Positions 44,413-57,055 are shown, numbered from the stretch's first letter. The stretch: DNA of 64,000 bases from Bactericera cockerelli (GCA_024516035.1 CM044963.1:24453435-24517434), one strand, 5' to 3'. Notes: a model not told the origin generated them from the sequence alone. Numbers and translations are program-made.

Positions 44413-44935
44413 ATCAACTGGTCAAAAATGAACTCGTTAAAAAACGGACAACTCTGTTTTGTGGTTTTGTTTACAATACAATTTTATTTATATTATGTAC
44501 CTATGTACATTGTACATGGTAGGTAGATGGAAATTCGATCTTGGTAAAATAAAGAGGGAAATGAAAGTACCGAGTATTATTGTATGTTCCGAAATTGCCT
44601 CTTACTATGGCTCTAAGAAATATTGACCCATATATTTGCCTAACTTCGAGTTACTAAACATGGTGTCAATTCAGCATAATCAGTAGGTAGATTTAAACAG
44701 AAGAAGTGAGAAATTATACTAGATATACATTGAATAATTATAAATTAATAAGCAAGCATATATGTATATCCATGGAATATACCCTGAAATTTTCAACTCG
44801 ATTGGACAAAAAATGCAACTTATATCATGTTACATACGACTTATATCAAGTTAGGTAGATGGATAATTAGATTGTGACAAATCAATGTTGATCGAGTTAA
44901 ACCATACTCACTTCGTTCAAAATTAAACGGTCATT

Positions 44936-45095
44936 GGAGGTTGACCCAAACTACCAACTACTGTTTTTTTTCTCACGAGAGAACCGGACATCCAAAGTAC
45001 AGACTAAAAAAAAATTCTACCTAGCCGGGATTCGAACCCAGGTAACCTTGCAAACTTTGTGTTTTACCTACACCAGTCGACGACCACAGAGACTG
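44936..45095 (-). mobile_element. SINE family C, old copy
   Basis: Diverged minus-strand head with CCTGGGTTCGAATCCC and TTTTAGTCTGTACTTTGG. Confidence 0.65.
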
Positions 45096-45096
45096 C

Positions 45097-45465
45097 TCAA
45101 TACATAATATTTTATTATAATTTATCATTGTTTTGATCTACATGAATCAATATTTTTCCTCATACTGGCCATTATTTTGTACACTTCTCATATTATAGAC
45201 CTAGTTTACCTCTTGATGTAGAAATCTCTGAATGAAGTTATATAACGTTATTATTCCCACACTGATTAAATGGTCTGCTGGCAGCTTGGATGAAGCAAAG
45301 ACAATTGCATTCCATCCATATTTTAAGTTATATGTGAGGCGAAGATTTTTTGTTACTCTCATAAATCTCAATTCAGTTTTTTCTTTTTATGTCTTCCCTG
45401 ATTTTTCTAAAATTTTATTTACATCGTAGTATAATTCTGCGTAATTAGATCTTTAGAAAGAACCT
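45097..45465. other. No gene seen
   Basis: AT-rich DNA without repeats or coding signal that I recognise. Confidence 0.5.
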
Positions 45466-45835
45466 TCAGTCATCAACTTGGGATAACTAGGCTTGGCTCC
45501 AGGGTTCATTATAGATATTACTTTAGAGGGCTTTAAAGACTTTTCTACTTGTTTCAACCATCTGAAATTAAGTGATCTTATTTCCTTTGACTAGACCTTT
45601 CTAAAAACACCAGAAATACATCTCTAGGATAACAATAGACGGCTCTGGGCTCCAAAATAAGTATTCCTTTCAAAGGCTCTAACTCAAGTTTGGTCCAGTG
45701 TAATACTTTGGTTATATTTTTATATTTTTTCCTATGATAAGGCCTTTCGAAAAATACCAGAATCGCAGCTCCAAGATAACCAGGGGCGGCTCTGTGCAAT
45801 TTTCCGGTTTTATTTTAGAAGGCTATATCTCCTAT
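45466..45835. repeat. Diverged tandem repeat, two to three units
   Basis: GACCTTTCTAAAAACACCAG and GGCCTTTCGAAAAATACCAG begin similar stretches ending in ACGGCTCTGGGC and GGCGGCTCTGTGC; a third, older unit may lie at 45470-45540. Confidence 0.6.
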
Positions 45836-46182
45836 CCTACAAAAAATAAATACTTGAAACTATAAAAGGTATGCAGAAATAAAAATTCTCTATCCAAAAA
45901 CGTAGCTCACGTCTTTCCACGACAAGCACACATTGCTGTACCCTTGACAGAAAATTGGTCTGAAGAAAAAAAAAACCTGTATGAATATTTTAATGAAATT
46001 GAAGATTTTACGCGTGGCCAGAAAACGACTTTAACTGTACGTAGGAACCTCGCGCTTTCGTGAAACATAATCTATTTTCGCGTCTCATTACGAATTAGAA
46101 ATAAAAATTGATAAAAGTTAGCGCGAAGTGGGCGAAAACAATAAAACAAAATACATATAAACTCTGTTTCGTGTTAATATAG

Positions 46183-46224
46183 GCCGGTGGGCTGGCGCTA
46201 CTTGACGAGCGCTCGCCTACCGGC
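46183..46224. other. GC-rich 17-bp hairpin
   Basis: GCCGGTGGGCTGGCGCT pairs with AGCGCTCGCCTACCGGC with one mismatch and two G-T pairs if transcribed, loop of 8 nt. It stands out in AT-rich DNA. Function unknown. Confidence 0.75.
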
Positions 46225-47489
46225 GAGCTTGATAAACGTTAAAATACTCTTTACAATCATACGTCAAATACTCCCGCTCCATCTTCACATCCAACACCAC
46301 GAATTCTTCTCCGAGTTCCTCTGATCCTTGTTAAACACCCAACTCAGTAGTTAGTGGCTGCTTGACCAGACAGCTGTCTAATTGTTAAATCAATGGACGA
46401 TTTAATTCAATCATAAGTCTCGTGTGTTTCACATGTTTTGAAATGGGGAGTAAACTTTCACACGAATTGAGTCCCCTAAGGCAAATTAATAGAAGTTTTT
46501 GTAATATCTCTATGGCGCCAAGTCTCGGATTGTGTACTGTCTTAGATGGGGAAAACTGATGCTAAGAAATTACTTAAGTTATCGATTTTGTCTATTAATT
46601 TCGAAATTAATATTAATCGCTTATTTAACGCAAAAAACTGAAATTTTAGGATTTTCTTTGTTAAAAATCAAAAAAAAAAAATCTTTTCTTCGATTTTTGA
46701 GTAATTGGAGTTGCATGTAGGGGGGACACAGAGAACAAGTTCATCAATGTTTTTTTCTTCTTCTTGAAGAGTTTCGTATAAAAACAGATTTTTGTTTTCA
46801 AAAATAATGTTTTGAACAGAAATCTGTTTTTACAAACGTGACTTCAGTTTTTGTTATTTTAATAATTCAATGATGGTTTTTTTGTCCAAAGAAAAGTTTA
46901 AAAACTTTTCTACACAACAAATTTTCTTTTCACAAACGCTCGCGAAAATAATTCACGACTTTCTTTTTACAGTTCAACTATTCTCAGTGCTTTTTTCGGG
47001 GGAATTCTAAAAACAAAGACAGAAAGCTTTCCTCATTTATTGATTAAGCTGTAAATTTTGTTTTATGTGCCACATTTATTAGAGCTGTCCTAAGCGACAT
47101 TTATTACGCCCTAGCAGCGGTCTTTTGTAATTAATTACTATTGTAACCATTCGAGAATGTTTTTTGGGGAAAAATCCAGGACAGTGATAAAATGCCGAAC
47201 AATTAAACAAAAATTCCAACCAATTATCGGAAATCCCTTTAAAATCCCTAAAATTTAAATGAAAATGAAAAATGTAGGTACTTGAAAAATAATAAAATAA
47301 AGCATTTTTCATACACATAGACATAGATAAAGTACATGAAAATTGTGTGGATGGGAAGTGATCGGCAGAAGATAATAATAACTGAGTCTTTTCATGGTCT
47401 TCTCCTCAAAGTATGAAGTTATGAAGGGTCGAAATAGTCTGAGAGTTTATGTGAGAAAGAGAATTGTGTGTCAATGAAGGATAATAATA
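46225..47489. other. No gene seen
   Basis: Low-copy-looking AT-rich DNA, the longest stretch here without a recognised repeat. Confidence 0.5.
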
Positions 47490-47888
47490 ATAATAATAAT
47501 ATCGCCTTATTTATACTGCCCGATTAAGACTAATAAAGTCCAATTTATTATTCCAGCAGTAAGCCCAAGACATAATTACGTGGTAAAAATTCCAAATGGG
47601 AGGATAACTATAAGGATAAGGGTTGGGTGGAAGAGATTGCCACAGGCAATAACCCCGCCCCTTTAGGTAGGACATTTCTCTTTTTTTTTCGTTCTTGTAT
47701 ATATGTTTAATCTTTTTGTTTTTCTTTATATTTTATTGTGTTCTACTGTATATATTTTTTGTTCTATCTAATAAAGCTTAAAAAAAAAAAAAAAAAAAAA
47801 AAAAATAACTTGTCATGTGCCGGCTGGGTTTCGAACCCACAACCTCTGGAATCTCTGGATCCACAGAGTGCCGCCTCTACCAGGATAG
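47490..47888 (-). mobile_element. SINE family A split by a K-family retroposon
   Basis: The SINE A tail (47490-47612) and head (47805-47888) are separated by a K-family insert that ends in a long A-run. ATAACT is repeated on both sides of the insert, a short target-site duplication. Confidence 0.85.
47613..47804 (+). mobile_element. Family K retroposon nested in SINE A
   Basis: Starts near AAGGATAAGGGTTGGGTGG, has the hairpin GATTGCCACAGGCAATAACC, then CTATCTAATAAAGCTT and 24 As. ATAACT on both sides is the target-site duplication. Confidence 0.85.
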
Positions 47889-47891
47889 AGA

Positions 47892-47946
<55 letters not shown>

Positions 47947-48035
47947 GAAAAAAAAGGAGGCGTGCACAGCAAAGTTTTTCAATCTTTTATAGAAGTTTAT
48001 TATTATTTTTATTCAATAAAGGGAAACAACCTAAT
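47889..48035. repeat. (GA)n block plus unique tail, shared with 5010-5310
   Basis: A (GA)n run of about 55 bp is followed by GGAGGCGTGCACAGCAAAG and TTTCAATCTTTTATAGAAGT, as in the composite near 5230-5300. Confidence 0.88.
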
Positions 48036-48740
48036 CTAGTTAAAAGGGCTTTTGTAGAAAACTGCTTCTTTATAAAGTTTACATCAAAGAGAGCGGGCTA
48101 GCCATTGATTATGGCCGTTCTTTATCTTCAAATGCCCATTTAAATGATTGATTTCCACACTGCTTCGCTGGTGACGTGGTCTGAGAAAAACATGTTGGTG
48201 CGAGAAATTTGTATGATTGCAATTTGTAAAATAGTTTTTGGCTATGTTTATTTTATTTGAAGCCAAATAAAAGCAAACACGAACAATGTAGTTTTGGCAT
48301 CTCCACTAAAAAAAAAATTGAATTGTAAAAAATCTACTAACTTATTTTAAAGCTTTGAGCTTGAACTTTTACAGTGAAAATCATATGATTGGATGTGAAA
48401 ACCATTGCTCAAACCTCACAGAGTACCTACTTGTCTAGACTGTAAACAACATGGCGTTGGAGGGGGGGCACGTCAATACATGGAGTGAGGAACAACAGCC
48501 AAAACAATAGAAGCAAGAGCTGGATCATTTCACGAGCAGTTATATACAAAGAGCAGTGTAGCAATAACGAAAAGAGAAATAGCAACACGAGGAATTCCAA
48601 AAAAAGCAGAGAAACAACAACAGCGAACTATAAAAACAAACACAAGGAATTACAACAACAAAAAACTAACAAAAAGACCAGCTAGAACAAGAAGAATAAC
48701 AACAACATTTTGGGTACAAAACATGAAAGGGCGTTAGCTG
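48036..48740. other. No gene seen
   Basis: AT-rich then CAA/AAC-rich DNA. GTAGTTTTGGCATCTCCACT at 48288 recurs at 52200. Confidence 0.5.
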
Positions 48741-49203
48741 CGTTACAAACCAGAGAGTGAGAGAGAGAGGAAGAAGGGATTGGGTGGGAGAGAGAGGGGA
48801 GAGATTGGGTGAGAAAGAGGGGGGAGATTGGGTGAGAAACAAAGGGTGAAAGAATGAGGAGGAGGTAAAGGGAAACAAAGAGAGAAGGAAACATATGAGA
48901 ATGACAGAGAAATACGTAGGTCTGATAAAACTATCTTTATCAGATGTGAAGAATCTAATACTTGTAATAAAGGAAGGAGGAGGGAGAGAAACTGAGATCC
49001 CCATCTTTTAACAGGAAGAGAGTTAAAGTTAGAAAGATAAAAAATGAAAGAGAAGAGGAAAAAGAGGGTAGAAGGGAAATAGGGATATGGAAAAAACAAA
49101 GTTTGTGAAAATGCAATAGAGAAGGAAAGGAGAACAAGGAAAGAGAGGGAAAAAGAGATATAGAGAGGTTGTGAGAGAGGGGAAGAGGATAGGGTATAGA
49201 GAG

Positions 49204-49239
<36 letters not shown>

Positions 49240-49860
49240 TTTTCAGAGGTTCGTGGCTGTCGAAGTTTCGTCAATAAAATAGTCTGGAAGTTGAGTTTAA
49301 AATAAAATAGTCTTGCACATTGTTCCCCCTGTTGATAACTGAATAACAGAAGGACGTCTCCAAATAAAAGTGCTTAAACTAGATACAACCAATAGTTCTT
49401 ATTTGGTACAGCGGCTCGGAAGCAATGAAAGCATAAATAACGGAGGAGAGGGAGGGAGAAAGAGAGAGAGAAAGGAGAAAGATAGAAAGAGAAGAGAGAG
49501 AGATAGAAAGGAGGATAGAAAGATAGAGAGAGCGAGAGAGAGAGAGATAGAAAGAAAGATAGAGAGAGAGAGGAAGGATAAAGAAAGATAGAAAAAGAGA
49601 GAGATATAAAAAGGAACATAGAAAGAAAGAGAGAGAGAGAGAGACAGAAAAAAAGAGAAAGATAGAAAGAGAAAGTTACATAGAAAGAGAGAGCGCTAGA
49701 CAGAAAGTGAGATAGAAAGATAGAAGGATAGTGAGAGAGAGAGAGAGAAGGATAGAGAGAGAGAGAAGGATAGAGAGAGAGAGAGAGAGAAGGATAGAGA
49801 GTGAGAGAAAGATAGAGAGAGAGAGAGAAGGATAGAGAGAGTGAGAGAAGCAGGGAAACA
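48741..49860. repeat. Purine-rich tracts
   Basis: Several GA, GATA and GAAA tracts. 49103-49185 resembles 50867-50955, including TTTGTGAAAATGCNATNGAG. Confidence 0.85.
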
Positions 49861-50066
49861 TAAAAAAGTCCTAAAAAACAACGAGCAATATTATAATGCG
49901 TCTACTATCCGGGTTGTAATATGTTACAATTTATGCAGACGCATATATTTTGTGCTACACCATTGTATTTTATATTACAGCTTACTCAGACGTAATAGTG
50001 AACTTCATACTCTAAAGATTCTATACCATATTGTCTCACATATTGCAATAAAATCTGAAAAAAGTG

Positions 50067-50275
50067 CACTGATAGTCAAGTGGTTAACGCACTAGTCTGG
50101 TATTCCAGGTAGCGTAGGGATCCGTTAGTTCGAATCCCACCCAGTGCACGAATTTTTCCTCATGAATTTGAGTTTCTGACCACATAATAATAAGACTCTG
50201 AGGGTTAGGTGGTAGAAAATGCTTTGAGCGTTAACCTCGCCTGATGGTTACCTTCTACTAAAGAGTATTATTATT
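50067..50275 (+). mobile_element. Family H retroposon, best copy
   Basis: The head ACTGATAGTCAAGTGGTTAA and B box TTAGTTCGAATCCCACC are followed by the GTGGTAGAAAATGCTTTGAG tail and an ATT end. Confidence 0.82.
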
Positions 50276-50461
50276 ATAAGATTTCGGAGAGGTGTTCAGA
50301 TTGGGAAGGGCGGAATCTAATCAAATATCAGAGGTGGAGCCAAATCAAGGAACAAACCCATGTACGGCAATGCCTCATTGTGTAGAATAGGGGTTAGGAA
50401 AAAATTAATATAGGGATATGTCTTGGGCTGTAGATCGGATGTAGCCCAGAATGACATGGAA

Positions 50462-50580
50462 ATATAGAATAGAATAGAATATACCTTGTTTATACTGCCG
50501 AGGTAAGACTGAAAAGTCCCTTTACTCCAGCAGTCAAACAGGTCTTATATATTTTATGGGATAAATATTTTACATATTAA
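50462..50580 (-). mobile_element. Retroposon tail variant of the SINE A group
   Basis: Minus-strand match to 15797-15895, with an (GAATA)n end and GACTGAAAAGTCCC on the plus strand. Confidence 0.7.
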
Positions 50581-51324
50581 TAAATAAAAATAAAAAAAAT
50601 ATATAGTGGCTGCTCTCTAACTTCGATTAGAATAGGTTAGGTTAGGTCCTTTTTCCAATCGTTCTCCGTCCTGATTTATTCTATTATTGTCTTTCCATCA
50701 GAGGAGAGAGGGTTTTTCATGTATAAATAAAACAACAGACATTCACTTATGCTGCCCGATACACGTATACTGAGGAGGTGAGGGCACACCGTTCCCAGAC
50801 TTCATCAAGTGTTCATTTTTGGCAATGGGACTGCGAAAAGTCAATATGGCCTTATTTAAACTATGTTTGTGAAAATGCCATCGAGAAGGAAAGGGAAGGA
50901 GAACAAGGAGAGGGAGGGAAAAAGAGGTATAGAGAGAGTTGAGAGAGGAGAAGAGAAGAGAGAGTGAGAGGGAGTGAGAGAGAGAGAGAAAGATAGCGAG
51001 GTAGAGAGAGGGAAAAGAGTTATAAAGAGGGGGGAAGAGAAAGAGCAAGAAAGATAGAGAGAAACAGAGGGGGGTAGTGGCAGGAATTTTTTATTGATAC
51101 GACACATTTTTTATTCAAAATCATTAACGATGCGTTATGAGACTGAAACACGAAGAAAGTTATTTCCTCATGCTGATGCAAATTTTACCCAATACGCTTG
51201 GTTCACATGGTTTGAATATTTTGCTTTTTCCTAACAAAACAGGAAGGTTTATGTAAAATACAGCTTGGGATGTTGGGATTCTTCCGTGGCATCATTCAAG
51301 CTTTTGCAGGCAACAAATGTTGCC
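50581..51324. other. No gene seen; GA tract
   Basis: Contains the GA-rich tract 50867-51075 described with 48741-49860. Confidence 0.5.
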
Positions 51325-51500
51325 GACCTCTATGGCTCAGTGGTTAAGAGCATTGGTTGCTGACCCGGAGGTTGCGGGTTCGAATCCCGGCTGGAGCGGA
51401 AAATTCTAACCGAGTTTTCCGTTTCCGGAATAGCATGGATGTTAAGGTAAAGTGCCCTGAAGTAATGCGAAACGGTTCCTAGGCACAACTACCTTTTAAA
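51325..51500 (+). mobile_element. Family I SINE with a well-preserved tRNA-like head
   Basis: TATGGCTCAGTGGTTAAGAG (A box) and TTGCGGGTTCGAATCCCGGC (B box) lie about 35 bp apart as in a tRNA gene; a ~100-bp body follows with TTTTCCGTTTCCGGAATAGC. No cloverleaf closing with CCA context, so a SINE is favoured over a working tRNA. Confidence 0.75.
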
Positions 51501-52494
51501 AATAAAAAAGTCAACAAATGTTGGTTACAGCCTAATTTTTTGAGATTTTTTTTTTTTTTAATAAGAAGAAAACCATTATTTGTGATGGCTGTTCAGCCTG
51601 TGTTTCTTCTTTAAAACCCAAGCCTGTATTGGCTGCTTGATTATAATTATATTTTTTTTATACACAACTCAGGGAATGGGAGTGTGGCAACAAAAATAAG
51701 ATTCAAGAGTTTAATATCATTTATCACTCATTCAGTTTTTAAACCCCCTACTCCAAGTTACAACTTACCACCCCTAAATTATCTTCTACCCACAGGGCTG
51801 GATTTTCTGCTCAGAAAGGGGCTCCATATTTTTTTTCTCTTCTTTTTTCTTGATGTTTCTAAGCAGAATTAGAGAGTCCCACTATGGACAAGGCTCCATA
51901 TTGAAAATGTTTTTTTTTTTTTTGTAGTGATGACACAAACACTTCTGATCTAATATTTTTATTTTGTAGTAAGGCTTCCATTGAATGGACCTTCTTACAA
52001 ATGTTCATTGGGAATCAGAGCCATGAATGGTGCAAATTAGTAATGCTTGGAACATTTTTTACTATTTTGTCGGATCTGAGGTTTGAACCAAATTGTTAAC
52101 ATTCAAGCCCAGCGCCTTAACCACATCAACTACTAATGTCATTAATGCTTAGCTGGTGAAGTGCTCTGTGGAAAAAATTAAGAGAATCAACAAAATACGT
52201 AGTTTTGGCATCTCCACTAAAGCAATAAACTGGTTTGAACATCATACAGGTATATCATTATCTATTATCACAACTGTGGAAGTTTTACTGTAGTATTATC
52301 AGAAATTTCCATTAAGGCTGGCTGACTATGTCCTCTTATAGGTTGTCTGTTTACCATACCACAGCCCAAACGATAAAAGATATTGAAATTTTCATGACAG
52401 TTGACCCCCCCATAAGTTCCGGTCAAACTTCCAAAAAAAATATCAATATTAAAATATCTATTACAATTTTCAAGATATCAAGATTTTCTGATAG
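51501..52494. other. No gene seen
   Basis: AT-rich DNA. A worn SINE-like piece may lie near 52060-52150. Confidence 0.45.
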
Positions 52495-52685
52495 AAAAAA
52501 AATATTATTATTAATATTATTATAGACAAAAAATATTTCAGTAAAATACAATGAAATTATAAACAAAAATAGATTGAGCAAAGAAACAAGAACAAAATAG
52601 AGAATGAAGTTAATGTCCTAACTTATGGGCGGGGTTATTGCCTGTGGCAATCTCTTTCACCCAACCCAAAATTGGAATAGCAACA
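52495..52685 (-). mobile_element. Family K retroposon
   Basis: Minus-strand copy with a TTATTA end and GGGCGGGGTTATTGCCTGTG, then CAATCTCTTTCACCCAACCC. Confidence 0.75.
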
Positions 52686-53724
52686 TAAAAAATGACCATA
52701 GCGAAGCACGGGTTTTATTACCTTAAAATTTTCAATATTTTGTTTGGAGCTATAAGTTCGCCTGGCCAAGGAATACAAAATAATGTCAACTGAGGACAAT
52801 GACTCGTTTACAATAAATTGTTATTAACTGTTTTCGATTGTTTTTTTTTATTTTTTTTATTATTGTCATTGTCAAGCGAACTCTTTTATTTTTCTCTTTG
52901 GAAAAGTCATGAGCTTATAACTCTTGACTGTTGAACACTTTATATTATGTCTGCCATATTGCTAGTTTTCATTTTCCTAGGTTTGTTAAATATAATATGT
53001 CTGTCACTAAGTTAGATATTTCTATTTCTCTGGGGAGTTGTTAAATGTATGGGTCTGTCACATTGTTAGAGTTTCCTATTTCTCTGAAGTCGTACATGTA
53101 TGCGTCTGTCACATTGCTGTTATAGATGTAGCTATTTTCCTGCTTTCACTTTCGTATGGCTAGACCCGTAGGCAATCAAGTGTGTAACTTTCCTCCCAGG
53201 ATTCTCAGATAGATGAAAGTGAAGTAAATGGTACATAGTATATGTACATAGAAATATTGAATAAGACTGGATACATAACTATTTACAGTATTTACTATAG
53301 TAGTCTCTCAAAGGTTGATGAACCTTATTTACTATTACTTTCAATGACTACCGGTATTATGAATATTACTCCATGGGAGACCGATTAATATTAAAATACA
53401 TTCACAGAACATAGTGTGGTTATTCTATTTTCTCATAATAGGTAAAGAGAATTTAATTGTCTCTGATATATTATTATTCTTTTTTCTCAGAGAGCATTAC
53501 TCGCGTCCACCTTTCATTAGCCTGCCACAGGATTATTGTTAATACATATGTATATGCATTATGCATACATCCCCAAGACTACACAACAGACCACAAGCGT
53601 CTCCTGTAGGTTCTGTTTAATGGCTTTTTTTAAAAATAAGTAGCGCAGGATTACAGGACATTTTTGCTTTCCCTATCCTATAATAAGGAAAGTATGTATT
53701 GTATTTACTATCGTGCATCATTTG
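52686..53724. other. No gene seen; worn tandem phrases
   Basis: TATGTCTGCCATATTGCTAG, TATGTCTGTCACTAAGTTAG and TGGGTCTGTCACATTGTTAG near 52945-53070 suggest an old tandem repeat. A family J fragment is at 53570-53632. Confidence 0.5.
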
Positions 53725-53806
53725 CCATAATTCCCCCACTGCTCACATTAAAGCAGCTACTCGTTTTTCCTCACGAGGTGTGATTTGACCCCGGACATCC
53801 AAAAAC
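53725..53806 (-). mobile_element. SINE family C fragment
   Basis: Central part only, with CCTCGTGAGGAAAAACGAG on the minus strand. Confidence 0.55.
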
Positions 53807-53917
53807 GTAGTCTCATTTAGTGACATTAAGTCTAAATAATATCCATGTATTTCTTAGTATTTCTTATTTTACTGTATACCTTGTTCTATATTCAATTCAT
53901 TTTGTATGTATGCATTG

Positions 53918-54212
53918 TTTTATTTGTGGTGAAGCACAAGGCCTCTTCACAATTTTTTTGGGTAGCGCAGCATTACTAAGAGCCTTCTTTACATTTCGAA
54001 TTATTCTATGACATTAATTTCTTTTTACTCTGGTAATGCCGCCACCGGTCGTTACTAATACAAGTAACTACTTATTTTTCCTCACGAGGTATGAGTGGAC
54101 CCCGAACATGCAAGTACAGAGCAGAAAAATTCCTGCCCCGCTGGGGATCGAACCCAGGTCACCGTGCGTGCAATGCCTAGCGCGCTAACTCACTCTGCCA
54201 CGGTGACTACTT
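53918..54212 (-). mobile_element. SINE family C', full copy
   Basis: Minus-strand copy. An imperfect repeat of AATTCATTTTGTAT lies near both ends and may be the target-site duplication. Confidence 0.87.
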
Positions 54213-55300
54213 TAATTCATTTTTGTATCAAGTTCCGAGCAAATTTGATCATTTGCGACTCCCTCTTTTTCCGCCCCTATATAGGATTACTGTAAGCCCG
54301 GGAGCTCATTATTTTGAAATCAATGCGGTTTGTGGATGAGTGGAAAAGCATAAAACATCCGCACAGGGGATGAGGGATGGGCCCCCGTCCACTCCTCCAG
54401 CGTTTATCTCCGAAACCACTCTCCATTATTCTCACAGACAACACAATGGCTACCAAGTTGACGAGAGCGGAAAAAGAGGAGGAGGAGGAGATGAAGGAGG
54501 TGTAAGGGGAAGAGGGGAGGAGGACAAGGAGGGGGAGTATTGAGAAGAGAGGAGGAGTAAAATTCGGGATAGCCTTGAAGAGCTGGACAAAAAAGTAAGG
54601 AAATCGATACGGGACAATACAAATAGAAGAAGTTTAAAGAAACGGCTGAATAAGAGAATGAAGCTTAAGTTTAAGCAAGTAGAGATTAAAAAGAAACCGA
54701 AAATGAAGAAAGACTTTTTGAAATAATTTGGAAAACTATTCTTGCCAAAATAATGAAATGGGAAGAGTCCCAAATGTTTAAAATAGACATAAGACCTGCA
54801 GGAAAACGACCCTTGATCTGTCCTGACTCCAACCTTGGGTTACACATAACACATTGGTTTGGCTCGTAAATTTGCACAGAAAAAACTTGACAGCCAAATA
54901 AAAATTGATAGCAAAAAAAAACAAGAAAGATTTTGTATCTTAGCTCACATGAGTCACACACATTGGCTAGCTCCAGGATCCTTTTCTCTCGCTGAAAGTT
55001 TCTTGAAGGAGAAAACCGAAAGAGAGGAGATACAGAAATGTGTAGGGGGGGGGGTGTGTGAGGTGGTTCAATTGAAAACACTGAGGACGGAAACAAATTA
55101 TTGAACACATACATATACGGACGAAAATATTAATACTAATTCTCTCATTCCCCTATTAGCACCACCAACACATGATGAATTTGGTGAAGTTGCTGAAATG
55201 ACTGAAAAGTATTCAATAATCGACGTAATACTCATGGTAGGGATTTTCAAGGGAGAAAATTTATCTCATTCGTAATATTTCCCTCCCACAAAGCTTTTCC
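54213..55300. other. No gene seen
   Basis: Mixed sequence with a GA-rich stretch at 54470-54560. No convincing exon. Confidence 0.45.
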
Positions 55301-55479
55301 CATTCCGATGTACCTTACCTTTATTATTTCCTTCTTCAATTCTCTTTTGTCCATCTATTTCCTTTTCCATACCTCTTCTTCCTTCTTAAATCCATCCCTC
55401 TTTCTCCCTATTTTCATTGCATCTCTCATACTTTTCCTCTCTCCTTCTCCTTTCAATATCTATTTCCTTTCCTTTCTTT

Positions 55480-55605
55480 TCATCTCTCTCTCTCTCTCTT
55501 TCTCTCTCTCCCTCTCTCTATCCCTCTCCCTCCCTCTCTATCCCTCTCCCTCTCTCTCTCTATCCTTCTCCCTCTTTCTCTATCCCTCTCTCTCTCCCTC
55601 TCTCT

Positions 55606-55636
<31 letters not shown>

Positions 55637-55658
55637 CCTCTCTTCCTCTTCTCTCTCT

Positions 55659-55694
<36 letters not shown>

Positions 55695-55697
55695 TTC

Positions 55698-55730
<33 letters not shown>

Positions 55731-55800
55731 CCTCTTCTCTCCCTCTTCTCTATCCCTCTCCCTCTTTACCCACTCGTCTCCCCCCATCTCTTCAGTCCCC
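55480..55800. repeat. (CT)n tract
   Basis: CTCTCTCCCTCTCT-type repeats. Long Ser/Leu-rich open frames are by-products. Confidence 0.9.
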
Positions 55801-56353
55801 TCCTTCCATAAATTGGCAAGCTTCTTGCTCACCGGCGCAGAAAGCGTAAATCATTTAGAGGTATTTAATATAGGATATTCGAGGCTTTGTGGAATAATAT
55901 TTCAATTAATTTTAGCATTATTTTATTCATACTGTTTTTCTGTCAGCATCATAATCATGAGAATCTATCATGGTTATAGTAGCAATAACAAACGTTGTGA
56001 ATATCTTCAGGAATTAGTTTTCATGGATTAAATGCCTGTGGTTGCGGTCGTGTCAGCCGGAGACAGGATGAAGGTTTGGAGGGTTCAATTCCCTCTGTTG
56101 AAAGCTTTTCATTTCCGCTCTGATGAAGGCGGATATTCTCATTGTGGACATTTGTGAGAGAGATTTGTGAGGGGTGTGTTCTGTGTGTCCAGTTTTTTTA
56201 AAGATTAGTTCGATTAGTGTGTAGTGTGTGATTTCATATATGTAGATATTTAAGGCATATGTGAATACCAAATCTTCTTTCTTCAGTGCTTTTTATCATC
56301 AAAACACTTGACTCAAAACAAAGCAGATCGAATCCTAGACATTAAGAAGTGTA
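55801..56353. other. No gene seen
   Basis: AT-rich DNA with a GTGTGTAGTGTGTG stretch near 56220. Confidence 0.45.
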
Positions 56354-56650
56354 TATGTATGGTTTTATTTGTGGTGAAGCTTAAGGCCTCTTCATAATTT
56401 TTGTGGGTAGCGCAGCATTACTAAGAGCCTCCTTTCTTTTCGAATTATTCTATTACATTCATTTTTTTTAATCTGGTAATGCCGCTACTGGTCGTTACTC
56501 ATACAAGTAACTACTCATTTTTCTTCACGAGTTATGAGTGGACCTGTGGACCCCGAACACCCAAGTACAGAGCAGAAAAATTCCTGCCCCGCTGCAATGC
56601 CGTGCGTGCACTGCCTAGCGCGCTAACTCACTCGACCACGGTTATTGATA
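56354..56650 (-). mobile_element. SINE family C' copy with altered head
   Basis: Minus-strand copy in which the B-box region is changed to GGCATTGCAGCGGGGCAGG. Its head end and about 45 bp of flank recur at 59318-59463. Confidence 0.82.
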
Positions 56651-56988
56651 ATATATTCATATGAGAATGTCAAATACAAATAACACGTGCTACTTTAATT
56701 TTCAATGTCTGATACTTTTGAAAATTTCCCATTTGACCACATGATCCATAAGACCCCCATGTTCATTTTTTCTAGGTTTTTGAAGATATGAGAAAAACTT
56801 GCTAACGGTTCCTAATTTTTTGCATATGATAAATATATTTGGGGCATAATTTTCGATTTTTTTTTTGCTGAAAATACGAGGTACAACCTACGTTACATTA
56901 TGCTGTACCAGTCAAGTACTTCCTCCATAAAAAAAAAACTTCCAGGACTATTATAAAAAGTCGTGTGATGTTCACAAGTGTTTATTTT

Positions 56989-57055
56989 TAATAATATAAA
57001 ACCCCTGTCGTGCTAATATGACTATGCAGTTTAAAGCTACGTTAAACCAAAATAA
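56989..57055 (+). mobile_element. Family F SINE, 3' tail fragment
   Basis: The last ~65 bp of the family F tail (ACCCCTGTCGTG through GCTACGTTAAACC) with an AAATAAT end. Confidence 0.65.

Noticed and set aside
46183..46224. microRNA precursor
   Set aside because: A 17-bp stem with an 8-nt loop is too short for a normal animal pre-miRNA.
55308..56031. Ser/Leu-rich frames of 167-204 codons
   Set aside because: They come from a CT microsatellite.
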